53,518 nucleotides of DNA from Enterococcus villorum (lineage in GTDB: Bacteria; Bacillota; Bacilli; Lactobacillales; Enterococcaceae): NCBI RefSeq assembly GCF_007990225.1, contig NZ_BJWF01000016.1:1-53518 (forward strand), in the 5' to 3' direction. This document shows, piece after piece, positions 16,405 through 25,439 of this stretch. Numbering within the stretch: the first letter of the stretch is position 1; every line of letters begins with the position of its first letter. A program made the position numbers and the translations under genes. The notes beneath the pieces are model-generated. The model saw only the letters and a list, made by a program, of their open reading frames with translations. It ran no database searches and had not been told where the DNA came from.

Positions 16405-18975
16405 TTATTCCATCCCAATCATCGGATCAAGCCATTGCTTTTCAATTGCTTCGGTGGTCAAAATATAGTTTTTAGACCGTTGCTCAGATGATATCTCTTC
16501 CACTGGTTCAGGCGTTTCTTTTTTTATCTCTTCTTCGGCTAACGTGAAGAGATTTTCGTCTTCTTTTTCCGTCAGTTTTTCGACATTTTTCTTTTCATGT
16601 TTTTTACTTTCAACCGTTTCCTTTGAATTTATTGTTTCTCCAGCATTGGTATACGTTCCTTCTTCAAAAGGATCATTACCGACAAGAGAATCTTCATAAG
16701 CCACTAATTTTGTTCGGGTTGTGAGGCTCATACGATCATTTTCTTCAATGCGTTTTTTCAACGTCGTCATTCGGCTGGCTGACTCATTTACTACACATGT
16801 CACATAAGCTTGTTCTTCCCCTAATAAAATCAACAGTTCTTTGCTTCTAGTGACAGCTGTATAAAGAAGATTACGTTGCAACATCCGTTGATATTGGTGA
16901 ACCATTGGTAAAATAACCATCTTAAACTCACTGCCTTGTGATTTATGAATCGAACAACAATAAGAAAGGGTAATTTTGTTCCATTCATTGCGTTTATAGG
17001 TTACTTCATTCGCATCAAATTGAATGACTAACTCATCGACTTTGTCTTCTGAATCTTTGGCCAAAATGATTCCTGTGATTTCACCCATATCACCGTTAAA
17101 TACGTTTAATTCAGGCGTATTTACTAAGTGTAGCACTTTATCACCAATTCGATAAATCGTCTCATTCCAATGTACTTCTTTTCGCCCAGTTCCACCTGGA
17201 TTAAAAATCTCTTGCATCATCTTATTTAGTGCATCAATCCCAGCAGGTCCACGATACATGGGTGCTAACACTTGGATATCCTGGGCAGTGAATCCTTTGT
17301 TTTTGGCTTTTGACACAATTTTTGCTACTAAAGGTTCAATGTTATAAGCATCACTTTTAAAAAACGAGCGATCTTTTTGATTTTTCGTAAAATCTGCGGG
17401 CAAACGTCCCTCTTTGATTTCATGCGCCAATGGAATAATACTAGAACCATCTTCTTGTCGGTATATTTGATTCAATTCGACTTTAGGGATCTGTTCAATT
17501 TCAAGTAAATCATGAAGCACTTGACCAGGACCTACAGATGGCAGTTGATCTTTGTCTCCTACTAAAATAACCTGCATATTAGTTGGGATGGCTTTAAATA
17601 AGGTATTGGCTAGCCACGTATCAACCATTGACATCTCGTCAATAATCAACAAGCCACCTTCAAGCTCTTTGGTGCTTGCTGTTGGCGCTTTTTCTCGACC
17701 GTTTAACCCAAGTAAACGATGAATCGTACTAGCTGGGAGTCCCGTCGTTTCATTCATTCGTTTAGCCGCACGTCCCGTTGGCGCTGCTAGCAATATTGGA
17801 AAAATTTCTTGTGTGTATTTATTGGGATCTAATTCTAATCCATTTAATTCTGCAAATAAATGAACAATCCCATTGATTACAGTCGTTTTCCCTGTACCTG
17901 GTCCACCAGTTAATATGAATAAAGGTGAACGTATAGCTTCGGCAATTGCTTTTTCTTGTGACTGTCCATATTGAATGCCAAATAATTTTTCGATACGTCG
18001 GATATTTTTTTGTATGGCTTTTTCTTCATACTTGATTTCTTTTTTCCGACTGAGCAAACGTTGAATCGAATTGCCAATCCCCCATTCTGAGAAATACAGA
18101 CTATTTTCATATAAATTCGTTTCTTCTTGTTGAATTTTACCTTCTTCCACCAGTTGAATAATCACTGTTGCTACTTGGTCAGGTTGGATTTCAATTGGAC
18201 GACTCGTTTCTAATATTTTGATTGTTTGTTGAAGAAGTGTTTCAGCTGGAACATATGTATTCCCAGTTTGGACCGCCTGTTGAAAAATTTGGTGCAAAAC
18301 GGCCGCACGGATACGTCGTGGAGAATTCGCTTCAATACCTAATTGTTCCGCTAGATTATCCGCTCGTTTAAATCCGATTCCTTCAATGTCTTCCACCAGT
18401 TGATAAGGATTTTCCTGAATGATATCTAAAGCTTCATTTTTATACGCTTGATAAATACTGAAGGCTAGCTGACTGCCAAATCCATAACGATTTAACCCCA
18501 TGATCACTTGATCCATGCCGTGATTTAGACGAATAGTCTCCACGATCATCTCTCTTTTTGTCTGATTTAAGCCAGCAATTTGCTTTAATACCATGGGATC
18601 TTCGATGATTTTTTCAATCGCTTCCTCGCCTAACTGTTCGACAATTTTTTCAGCTGTTTTTTTGCCAATTCCAGGAAATTTTTCACTAGAAAGATAACCG
18701 ACCAATCCATTGACCGTTGTGGGCTTTTCCTGCTCGTAACGTTCTACCTTTAATTGTCTGCCATATTTAGGATGATCAACTAATTCCCCATAAAAACGAT
18801 AAAGTTCATTTTCTTGAATCTCACCAAAGCTACCAGTAACCACGATCTCTTTTTCACGATACTCAGCGGTAGTCTCACTAATCCGAACTAATAAAACTTT
18901 ATAAAAATTACTAGGATTTTGAAAAAAGATTGCGGCAACTGTGCCAACAAAATAAGGCATTTCTTCTGGCTGCAT
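16405..18975 (-). CDS. recD2: RecD-like DNA helicase RecD2
   Basis: An 856-residue protein of the RecD2 (stand-alone RecD/TraA) family. The N-terminal part (about 1-330) has the OB-like and helix-hairpin-helix region (GLVGYLSSEKFPGIGKKTAEKIVEQL). Superfamily-1 helicase motifs follow: Walker A LTGGPGTGKTT (about 352-362), IIDEMSMVD (motif II), LVGDKDQLPSVGPG (motif III), and SYCCSIHKSQGSEF and LLYTAVTRSKELL (motifs V-VI). The last about 110 residues are a Glu/Lys-rich tail that looks disordered. GGAGGCGG precedes ATG. Known role: 5'-3' helicase in repair and replication-fork processing in bacteria lacking RecBC. The upstream phosphatase gene is 17 bases away, probably cotranscribed. Confidence 0.93.
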   Translation of the reverse strand: MQPEEMPYFVGTVAAIFFQNPSNFYKVLLVRISETTAEYREKEIVVTGSFGEIQENELYRFYGELVDHPKYGRQLKVERYEQEKPTTVNGLVGYLSSEKFPGIGKKTAEKIVEQLGEEAIEKIIEDPMVLKQIAGLNQTKREMIVETIRLNHGMDQVIMGLNRYGFGSQLAFSIYQAYKNEALDIIQENPYQLVEDIEGIGFKRADNLAEQLGIEANSPRRIRAAVLHQIFQQAVQTGNTYVPAETLLQQTIKILETSRPIEIQPDQVATVIIQLVEEGKIQQEETNLYENSLYFSEWGIGNSIQRLLSRKKEIKYEEKAIQKNIRRIEKLFGIQYGQSQEKAIAEAIRSPLFILTGGPGTGKTTVINGIVHLFAELNGLELDPNKYTQEIFPILLAAPTGRAAKRMNETTGLPASTIHRLLGLNGREKAPTASTKELEGGLLIIDEMSMVDTWLANTLFKAIPTNMQVILVGDKDQLPSVGPGQVLHDLLEIEQIPKVELNQIYRQEDGSSIIPLAHEIKEGRLPADFTKNQKDRSFFKSDAYNIEPLVAKIVSKAKNKGFTAQDIQVLAPMYRGPAGIDALNKMMQEIFNPGGTGRKEVHWNETIYRIGDKVLHLVNTPELNVFNGDMGEITGIILAKDSEDKVDELVIQFDANEVTYKRNEWNKITLSYCCSIHKSQGSEFKMVILPMVHQYQRMLQRNLLYTAVTRSKELLILLGEEQAYVTCVVNESASRMTTLKKRIEENDRMSLTTRTKLVAYEDSLVGNDPFEEGTYTNAGETINSKETVESKKHEKKNVEKLTEKEDENLFTLAEEEIKKETPEPVEEISSEQRSKNYILTTEAIEKQWLDPMIGME

Positions 18976-18992
18976 AGTGCCGCCTCCTTCGA

Positions 18993-19655
18993 TTATAGTA
19001 AGGGTTCAGGTTTTGTTTCTTTTCCTAAAAAGTCAATTTCATTCCAAACTTTGAGTTCATAAGGCAATAAATTCTTAGGTTCTCCTGTTTTTAAGATGGT
19101 TAGACTACTATTATATAATCCACCCATTTCTCTTAGTTGACTTAACTCTTTTCCGATCATCCATTGGATCGCAGCAGTCAAAGCCGCTCCGTGTCCAACA
19201 AAAAGAATAGGTCCTTCATGTAAAACGACTGCATCAGCTACAACAGTTTCAATACGTGTAATGGCACTTTCGATCCTTTCTCCATTAAAAGGAGTGGGAT
19301 CATAACGATCTAAGTGATTGCGTAAATTAGGTAAATTCTCAGGATATTGCTTATACATTTCATCAATCAACTGTCCTTCTAATTCGCCTAATCCTAATTC
19401 TCTTAATTTATCGGTATAAATAATTTCTACTGACTGCGCTAATTCTTTGTTTATGCCTTCTGCTGTATCTCGAGCACGTTTAGCCGGACTTGAATAAATA
19501 GCTTCAAATGGCACATATTTCACTTTTTTACCAAAAGCTTTGATTTCATCATAACTTTCCGGTAAAAGCGGAGAATCTCCATTACTTCCTTGAAAGCGGC
19601 GTTCAAGATTCCATTGCGTTTTTCCATGACGTGTAAAATATAATTCCATTTGCAT
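18993..19655 (-). CDS. Histidine phosphatase (phosphoglycerate-mutase superfamily)
   Basis: A 220-residue protein with the catalytic FTRHGKTQWN at residues 6-15, the second Arg in SSPAKRARDTAEGI, and the second catalytic His in ILFVGHGAALTAA. These define the branch of acid/phosphosugar phosphatases rather than glycolytic mutase specificity, which cannot be read from sequence. AAGGAG is followed by two in-frame ATGs (19655 and 19649); spacing is 4 or 10 bases, so the start is uncertain by two codons. Cytoplasmic; likely cotranscribed with recD2. Confidence 0.85.
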   Translation of the reverse strand: MQMELYFTRHGKTQWNLERRFQGSNGDSPLLPESYDEIKAFGKKVKYVPFEAIYSSPAKRARDTAEGINKELAQSVEIIYTDKLRELGLGELEGQLIDEMYKQYPENLPNLRNHLDRYDPTPFNGERIESAITRIETVVADAVVLHEGPILFVGHGAALTAAIQWMIGKELSQLREMGGLYNSSLTILKTGEPKNLLPYELKVWNEIDFLGKETKPEPLL

Positions 19656-19758
19656 CGAACTCCTTATATGTTCGTAAAACGATTATGTTCATTATTTTAT
19701 TCGAGTTATTCCCTAAAGACAAAGAACTCGTTCATAAAAAGCAAGAATATTTTCACTT

Positions 19759-19913
19759 ATGCTTGAATCAGAGAACTTGCAAAATAGCCTTTTTTTTAAA
19801 CGGCATTTTTCAAGTTGATTCTTCGGCATTAACTCCCAACAATGCAAAACATGGAATGCTGTTTTCCTTTGTTGCTCCTTAATGCTTGAATCAGGGCACT
19901 TGTAAAATAGCCT
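19759..19913. repeat. Cluster of ~32-bp imperfect repeats
   Basis: Two direct copies, 19759-19790 and 19882-19913, share ATGCTTGAATCAG then ACTTG and AAAATAGCCT, with three mismatches in 32 positions. A diverged inverted copy lies between them (19801-19835: GGCATTTTTCAAGTTGATTC). The distal copy abuts the trmL stop. The inverted pair can fold into a hairpin. Origin unknown; REP/MITE-like debris is one reading. Confidence 0.65.
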
Positions 19914-20417
19914 CTAGTCTAGCTTATCATTTTCATAATGATGTGTTAATTCTAAATTTGGAAAACCTTGTTGGCGTAGGGCTTCATAGACAATCATAGC
20001 TGCTGTATTTGATAAGTTCAATGATCGAACATGTTCATCATTCATTGGGATTCTTAAACATTTCTCTTCATTTTTTCGCATAAATTCTTCTGGTAGTCCT
20101 GTGGTCTCTTTGCCGAATAAAAAGAAGTGATCTTCACCGTCCGCAAAATTTTCGTCACTATAAACTTTATGGGCAAATTTTGAAATTAAATGAAGGTTAC
20201 GATCTCCTAAATAAGATAAAAAGGTCTCTAAATTTTTATGATAAGTAATATTTACATCATTCCAGTAATCTAGCCCTGCCCGTTTCAACTGTTTATCATC
20301 CGTTGAAAATCCTAGTGGCTCAATCAGGTGAAGGGGCGTATTCGTAGCGGCACATGTTCGAGCAATATTTCCAGTATTCGCTGGGATTAACGGTTCAAAT
20401 AAAACGATATGGTTCAT
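19914..20417 (-). CDS. trmL: tRNA (cytidine/uridine-34 2'-O)-methyltransferase TrmL
   Basis: A 167-residue SPOUT-class methyltransferase. The start is ATG 20417 ([20 protein letters not shown]) after GAGAGGA; the upstream ATG 20435 overlaps that site. Signature segments: [21 protein letters not shown] at the N-terminus, [13 protein letters not shown], and the knot segment [19 protein letters not shown]. The family methylates the wobble ribose of tRNA-Leu using S-adenosylmethionine. A structured element with a terminator lies just upstream (20470-20584) and might control it. Confidence 0.92.
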   Translation of the reverse strand: MNHIVLFEPLIPANTGNIARTCAATNTPLHLIEPLGFSTDDKQLKRAGLDYWNDVNITYHKNLETFLSYLGDRNLHLISKFAHKVYSDENFADGEDHFFLFGKETTGLPEEFMRKNEEKCLRIPMNDEHVRSLNLSNTAAMIVYEALRQQGFPNLELTHHYENDKLD

Positions 20418-20469
20418 ATGGCACAATCCTCTCATCTATATGTTAACTATCTAATCGTAAATTTTGCAT

Positions 20470-20584
20470 AAAAAAAAACGTATCAACTCGGTGTCAGTCA
20501 CTGCGAGTCGTTACGTTAGTGAAGCTCTTCTCACTAACTTTTATCAGAACAGGAACCTGATAAAAACCAATGAAAAAACAACTT
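20470..20584 (-). ncRNA. Candidate structured small RNA or trmL attenuator leader
   Basis: Between rlmA and trmL the minus strand carries three successive hairpins: TTTTATCAG/CTGATAAAA (20539-20565), GTTAGTGA/TCACTAAC (20515-20538), and a longer one with ACTCG/CGAGT and outer AACGTA/TACGTT (20477-20517), followed by nine T. The last two share three bases, so they may compete. A promoter sits directly upstream. The transcript would be about 115 bases. No known RNA family recognised. Confidence 0.5.
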
Positions 20585-20590
20585 GTCGTT

Positions 20591-20619
20591 ACTATATCAT
20601 CAACAAACTCTTTTTGCAA
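20591..20619 (-). promoter_or_regulatory. Promoter of the candidate small RNA
   Basis: -35 TTGCAA (20614-20619), 17-base spacer, -10 TATAGT (20591-20596). It lies in the rlmA-trmL gap, so the transcript starts after the rlmA stop. Confidence 0.5.
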
Positions 20620-20638
20620 CCTTTGGTCAAGAATAATT

Positions 20639-21508
20639 TTATTGCAATCGTTTTCTCTTATTTCCTTTTAATAATTCTACGTCAATTGTAATCTTTTTCA
20701 CAGGGTTCTTGTATAGTTGTTCTTTTATTTCTTTACTTACTTGCCATTCTAAAGGTGACATCGCTAAGAGATCTTGTTGATTTTTTTCGGGGATTTCAAA
20801 TTCATAAGTCACACGTTGACGTTGTATTAATTCTAAGGATTCAGCAAATTTAGCCACCACACGTTTATTTGAGTATTGCTGCTTTGCTGGTTGATCAGGA
20901 TAAAAAGCTTGTCGTAATTCTTTTAAATATCCTTCTTGTGGTACGATTTTTAAGACTTCACCATCGTCAGTTAGTACGCGTTGAAATTCCTTGTATTGTG
21001 ATGGAGAAAAAATATTTAGGATATGTGTAAATTTTTGATCGCCAAAGGGAAGGTTAGTTAAATCTGCGACACACCAAAACGCGTCGACTGGATGAGCTGT
21101 AGCTGCATATACGCCTTCTTTAGAAATATCAAAGCCAATAGCTTTTTTTAATGGTTGACGTTTGATAAGTTCAGTTAAGAAACTACCTTCGCCACAGCCA
21201 ACATCTAATACTTCTGAGTCTAAAGATAATTGTTGTGCTAACAATTCAATCACTGGTTGATACATCCCCGATTGAATCATGCGACGTCTGGGACCAAACA
21301 TGCTTTGATCATACTCTGTTTTTATGCCGTGGTTTAAAAAATAAAGCGTGCCTTTTTTGGATAAGTCAAAATGATGATTATTCTGACACACCAAACCATT
21401 TTCAGTTAACACTACATTTGTATGACAAATCGGACAACGGAACATGTCCTTATTTTTTTGTAGAAATTGGCGTCCTTGATCAATTTTTTTTAACATTTTT
21501 TTGCTCAT
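20639..21508 (-). CDS. rlmA: 23S rRNA (guanine-N1)-methyltransferase RlmA
   Basis: A 289-residue protein with an N-terminal zinc-binding module (FRCPICHTNVVLTENGLVCQ, Cys/Cys/Cys/His pattern at about residues 24-45) and a class-I SAM methyltransferase fold (VLDVGCGEGSFL, about 98-109; AIGFDISKEGVYAA; FSPSQYKEFQRVL). This is the RlmA/TlrB family, which in Gram-positives methylates G748 in helix 35 of 23S rRNA. Start region is ambiguous: ATG 21508 has only a weak GAGAA site. Divergent from cutC. RlmA(II) specificity is inferred from lineage. Confidence 0.88.
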   Translation of the reverse strand: MSKKMLKKIDQGRQFLQKNKDMFRCPICHTNVVLTENGLVCQNNHHFDLSKKGTLYFLNHGIKTEYDQSMFGPRRRMIQSGMYQPVIELLAQQLSLDSEVLDVGCGEGSFLTELIKRQPLKKAIGFDISKEGVYAATAHPVDAFWCVADLTNLPFGDQKFTHILNIFSPSQYKEFQRVLTDDGEVLKIVPQEGYLKELRQAFYPDQPAKQQYSNKRVVAKFAESLELIQRQRVTYEFEIPEKNQQDLLAMSPLEWQVSKEIKEQLYKNPVKKITIDVELLKGNKRKRLQ

Positions 21509-21558
21509 TTCTCATTTTAATCATTCATTACTCTTTCATCTTAACGTTAGAACAAAAC

Positions 21559-21587
21559 TTTAGCAACTACAAAAAATATGTTACAAT
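21559..21587 (+). promoter_or_regulatory. Probable extended -10 promoter for cutC
   Basis: -10 TACAAT (21582-21587) preceded by TGT, 17-base spacer to a poor -35 TTTAGC (21559-21564). The start would lie about 30 bases upstream of the cutC ATG. Confidence 0.4.
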
Positions 21588-21623
21588 TTTCTGGAAGAAG
21601 GCGAATGATAAAGGAGCAAACAA

Positions 21624-22262
21624 ATGATCAAAGAATTTTGTGCAGAAAATTACACTTCTATCCCTTTAGCCATTGCTAAAGGAGCAAATCGTATTGAATT
21701 ATGCGATAACTTAGCTGTTGGTGGTACAACTCCTAGCACAGGTGTGATTGAAGAAACTTTAAGTTATGCTAATGAAAAAGAAATACCTGTAATGACTATT
21801 ATTCGGCCAAGAGGTGGCGACTTTGTCTACAATGATATTGAACTAAAAATCATGCATACCGATCTGATTGAAGCGAAAAAACTAGGCACAGATGGTGTGG
21901 TTATCGGTTGTTTAACCCCTTCTGGTTGGATTGATGAGGAAGCAATGGAATTATTGATTGAGACAGCCGAAGGATTACAAATCACTTTCCATATGGCATT
22001 TGATCAGATTCCTAAAGAACGTCAATTTGAAGCCATTGATTGGCTGGCTGATCATGGTGTAGACCGTATCTTAACACATGGTGGAGAGGCAAATGAACCA
22101 ATCGAAACCCATTTTGAACAATTAAAAAAATTGATTGATTATGCGGATGGTCGTTTGATTATCCTGCCTGGCGGAAAGATTGATCACCAAAATGCAGAAT
22201 TCGTCGCAGAAAAACTAGGAATCAATGAAGTTCACGGCACAAAAATTGTTCCATTGGATTAA
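21624..22262 (+). CDS. cutC: Copper homeostasis protein CutC
   Basis: A 212-residue TIM-barrel protein of normal CutC length. Recognisable segments are the N-terminal MIKEFCAENYTSIPLAIAKG, RIELCDNLAVGGTTPS and MTIIRPRGGDFVY, and the C-terminal LILPGGKI. GGAGCAAACAA precedes ATG. CutC was linked to copper tolerance in E. coli and Enterococcus, but the biochemical function is unsettled. It stands alone between rlmA (divergent) and a terminator. Confidence 0.93.
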   Translation: MIKEFCAENYTSIPLAIAKGANRIELCDNLAVGGTTPSTGVIEETLSYANEKEIPVMTIIRPRGGDFVYNDIELKIMHTDLIEAKKLGTDGVVIGCLTPSGWIDEEAMELLIETAEGLQITFHMAFDQIPKERQFEAIDWLADHGVDRILTHGGEANEPIETHFEQLKKLIDYADGRLIILPGGKIDHQNAEFVAEKLGINEVHGTKIVPLD

Positions 22263-22276
22263 ATGAATTTAAAAAT

Positions 22277-22322
22277 AAAAAACGTAAGCAGCAAAGAAAA
22301 AAATTTGCTACTTACGTTTTTT
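22277..22322. terminator. Bidirectional terminator between cutC and mgtE
   Basis: Inverted repeat AAAAAACGTAAG / CTTACGTTTTTT with inner GCAAA/TTTGC, located between convergent stops. Confidence 0.8.
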
Positions 22323-22361
22323 ACTCGTTTGATAATTATTTATAGCTTTTCAAAAAATGAC

Positions 22362-23723
22362 TTACATAAAATATCCCATAAATAATGAGGCAATATTAAA
22401 ATAGATCAATACACTAGTCAAATCACTTAAAGTTGTGATAAACGGACCACTGGCTACCGCCGGATCAAACCCTAGGCGATCCATCAACATAGGGATCAAA
22501 CTTCCCGCTAAATTGGCTACAGTAATGGCAAACAACATGGCAATACCAATGACAAAACCAAGGATGAAATTATGCTTCCAAATCCCTACAATTAAAAAAA
22601 TGGTCAAACCTGTCACTGCTCCTGTTACTAACCCGGTTAATACTTCTGCTAAAATTAAGCGTAAAAATCCCGCATTTTTATCGTCAGAAACTGCTAAGCG
22701 TCGGACAGCAACCGCCAAAGATTGTGTTCCTGCATTTCCTGCAGTACCAGTAATTAGTGAAATGAATACAGCTAAGATACTTGCTTCGCTCACTAATTCT
22801 TCATAGTGACTAATAAGAGAGGCGGTAGACATGCCTAAAAATAAAAGTGTGATCAACCAAGGCAAACGTCTAGCTGCTGATTTTACTGGGTTCTCATCAA
22901 TTTCTTCGACATTGACCCCAGCTAAACCAGAATAGTCACTAGCAGCTTCATCATCAATTACATCGATAATATCATCAACTGTCACAATCCCTAGTAAATG
23001 ATCATCATAATCGGTCACTGGCAATGCTAGAAAGTCATAGTCTCGAAAAGTTTGAGCAACGTCTTCTTGATCATCGCCGACATGGACAGATAAGACGCGT
23101 TCACTCATTATATCAGAAATCATCGTATCATCATCATTGATAATCAAATCACGTAAAGAAATGACCCCAACCAATTGTCCTTCTTGATTCACCACATAAA
23201 TATAGTAAATCGTTTCTGCTACATCTGCTTCATTTTTCAGCACATACATAGCTGAGCGAACAGTTTGATTGGCTACAATTGATACAAATTCAGTCGTCAT
23301 GATGGCGCCAGCTGTTTCATCTTCATAATGCAATAATTCTTTGATTTCACTGGCATCATCTGTCGTCATCAAACTTAAATATTTTGCTACTTGTTTTTTG
23401 TCTAAGGTATTCAGTAAATCTACCGCATTATCGGTATACATCTCTGAAAGCATTTCTGCCGCATAACTAGGACGCATTTCAGCTAAATACTCTTTCATAT
23501 GCTCGTTATCTTCTTCGATAACATCAAACATATCTGCTAATTCTTTAGGAGATAAATAGGCATAGATCAGTTGACGATCTTCTTCATTAAGAGATTGATA
23601 AAACTGCCCTTGTTCATAAATATGCATTTCCAAGAAGCTATTTCTAAATTCTTGAATATTATTTTCCCTTAAATCCCATAATAGCTGAGCAAATCGTTCC
23701 TCTAGTTCTTGATTTTCATCCAA
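22362..23723 (-). CDS. mgtE: Magnesium transporter MgtE
   Basis: A 453-residue protein with the full MgtE layout: N-domain of acidic helices (about 1-130), two CBS domains (about 135-255; RSAMYVLKNEADVAETIYYIYVV, LALPVTDYDDHLLGIVTVDD), a connecting helix, and five transmembrane helices (about 285-450) with the pore segment TGTAGNAGTQS and DRLGFDPAVASGPF. Known role: Mg2+ channel gated by cytoplasmic Mg2+ through the N and CBS domains. It follows rluD by 17 bases at the end of the relQ-nadK-rluD-mgtE run. No Mg2+ riboswitch is visible in the short gap. Confidence 0.95.
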   Translation of the reverse strand: MDENQELEERFAQLLWDLRENNIQEFRNSFLEMHIYEQGQFYQSLNEEDRQLIYAYLSPKELADMFDVIEEDNEHMKEYLAEMRPSYAAEMLSEMYTDNAVDLLNTLDKKQVAKYLSLMTTDDASEIKELLHYEDETAGAIMTTEFVSIVANQTVRSAMYVLKNEADVAETIYYIYVVNQEGQLVGVISLRDLIINDDDTMISDIMSERVLSVHVGDDQEDVAQTFRDYDFLALPVTDYDDHLLGIVTVDDIIDVIDDEAASDYSGLAGVNVEEIDENPVKSAARRLPWLITLLFLGMSTASLISHYEELVSEASILAVFISLITGTAGNAGTQSLAVAVRRLAVSDDKNAGFLRLILAEVLTGLVTGAVTGLTIFLIVGIWKHNFILGFVIGIAMLFAITVANLAGSLIPMLMDRLGFDPAVASGPFITTLSDLTSVLIYFNIASLFMGYFM

Positions 23724-23740
23724 ACCAATCTCACCTCATC

Positions 23741-24640
23741 CTAATCTTCAAAATGCTGGAGAACAGTCGCCATATCCGTTGCCAAAGGTTGTTTAAATTC
23801 TAGTAATTCTTGTGTAAATGGATGGTAGAAACGAAGATCATAGCAATGCAATGCTTGCCTAGTTATGCCAAGATCCATCCGACCACCGTATATGTCATCA
23901 CCCAAAAGCGCACAACCAATCTCCGAAAAATGGACTCTGATTTGATGGGTTCTTCCCGTATGTAACTGGATATCCACCAACGCCACTTCATCCGTTCGCT
24001 TTTCTAACCAATATTCTGTTTGTGCACTTCGACCAGATGGTGAAACCATTCGTTTTAATAAAGAGGAAACATCCCTGGCAATTGGTAAATCAATCCAACC
24101 ATGGGGCATTAATTTAGTTAGCTCCCCACTGACAAGCGCTTGGTATTTCTTAACGAATTTCTTTTCTCGCAACTGTACATCTAATTTTGCATGAGCAAAT
24201 CCATGTTTCGCAAACAACATCAATCCCGATGTATCTCGGTCTAATCTTGTGACAACATGAATGACTTGATTTTCATAACCTTGTTGTTTGTAATAAGCTT
24301 TCACTCGATTAGCCATCGTTTGATTTGGATGATACTGCGCAGGAATAGAAGAAACTCCTGCTGGTTTATTCACCACTAAAAGGTGCGCATCTTCATAAAC
24401 AATATCAATTGGCGTGTCATCTAAAAGAACCGACTCATGTTCTCCTTCTGCAGGAATCACAATGGTTACCTTATCATTACACGTGAGAGAAAACAAGACA
24501 TTTTCAGTTTTACCATTCACCTTGATTTCTCCACCTTGAAATTTTATTTTAGCTAATAACCCTTTAGAAATACCTTTTTCTTTTAAGAAATATTTTACTT
24601 GTTGCGGATAATCTTTCTCATAGTTCCAAACAAATTCCAT
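23741..24640 (-). CDS. RluD-family pseudouridine synthase
   Basis: A 299-residue protein; start ATG 24640 (MEFVWNYEKDYPQQVKYFLK) after GAGGGG, one base past the nadK stop. An N-terminal S4-like region is followed by the catalytic segment VVTRLDRDTSGLMLFAK (Asp in RLDRDTSG) and LHTGRTHQIRVHFSEIG. It isomerises uridine to pseudouridine in rRNA or tRNA. In Firmicutes this gene regularly follows relQ and nadK. Exact target positions are not determinable; it is also called RluE or YjbO-like in related species. Confidence 0.9.
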   Translation of the reverse strand: MEFVWNYEKDYPQQVKYFLKEKGISKGLLAKIKFQGGEIKVNGKTENVLFSLTCNDKVTIVIPAEGEHESVLLDDTPIDIVYEDAHLLVVNKPAGVSSIPAQYHPNQTMANRVKAYYKQQGYENQVIHVVTRLDRDTSGLMLFAKHGFAHAKLDVQLREKKFVKKYQALVSGELTKLMPHGWIDLPIARDVSSLLKRMVSPSGRSAQTEYWLEKRTDEVALVDIQLHTGRTHQIRVHFSEIGCALLGDDIYGGRMDLGITRQALHCYDLRFYHPFTQELLEFKQPLATDMATVLQHFED

Positions 24641-24641
24641 G

Positions 24642-25439
24642 TTACCCCTCACCAATAAAGGAATCTTTTACACGATGCCAAAAATGCATATGACGATAAG
24701 AAGCGAAATGAATTCGCTCTTTGGCAATTCGATAATAGATGGAGCGAATATTTGTTTCAGCAATATCCAGTTGATCAACGGTAATAAGATAATCCTCTGT
24801 ATTTTCTAATTTGATTTCGACCCATTCATCTTGTGCGATAACCATGGGCGAGCCTAATGTACGAAAGACTCGATTATTTAATGAAGCAATTTCTGCTAAT
24901 TGAAAGGCATTGATACTAGGATGGATCACTGCCCCGCCGACACTTTTATTATAAGCCGTAGAACCTGTTGGCGTAGATACAGCTAAGCCATCACCTCTAA
25001 AGCTTTCAAATAATTCATCTTTAATATAAACATCTGCTACCATCGTACGATTTGAGCGTTTAATCGTTGATTCATTTAAAGCAAAAAAATGTTTTTCTGG
25101 CTGATTATTTAAATAACTAATCCGCACATCTAATAAAGGGTAACTAACACTCTGTTCACGATTTGTTTGCAAACTAGCGACCAATTCTTCTAATTCATAG
25201 TCTCGCCAATCGGTATAAAAACCTAAATGTCCAGTATGAACACCTAGAAAACGAACGTCATTTAACAAATGGCTATATCGATGAAAAGCAGATAGCAAGG
25301 TGCCATCACCACCTACAGATATGACCAATTCTGGTTGCTGTTCGTCAATTTGAATATTCGCTTGTGCCAAAAGATTTTTCAATCGTTTTGTCACTTGCAA
25401 TGTTTTACTTTCTTGGTTATGGACGATCGCTACTTTCAT
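24642..25439 (-). CDS. nadK: NAD kinase
   Basis: A 265-residue protein of normal length for Gram-positive NAD kinases. Signature motifs: ELVISVGGDGTLLSAFHRY (GGDG with catalytic Asp), LGVHTGHLGFYTDW, and TPTGSTAYNKSVGGAV (substrate pocket). It makes NADP from NAD and ATP. Its start overlaps the end of relQ by 23 bases and its stop nearly touches rluD, so the three are translated from one transcript. Confidence 0.95.
   Translation of the reverse strand: MKVAIVHNQESKTLQVTKRLKNLLAQANIQIDEQQPELVISVGGDGTLLSAFHRYSHLLNDVRFLGVHTGHLGFYTDWRDYELEELVASLQTNREQSVSYPLLDVRISYLNNQPEKHFFALNESTIKRSNRTMVADVYIKDELFESFRGDGLAVSTPTGSTAYNKSVGGAVIHPSINAFQLAEIASLNNRVFRTLGSPMVIAQDEWVEIKLENTEDYLITVDQLDIAETNIRSIYYRIAKERIHFASYRHMHFWHRVKDSFIGEG

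Noticed and set aside
22435-22806. 123-codon ORF opposite mgtE
   Set aside because: Antisense shadow of the transmembrane part of MgtE; residue composition mirrors the sense codons.
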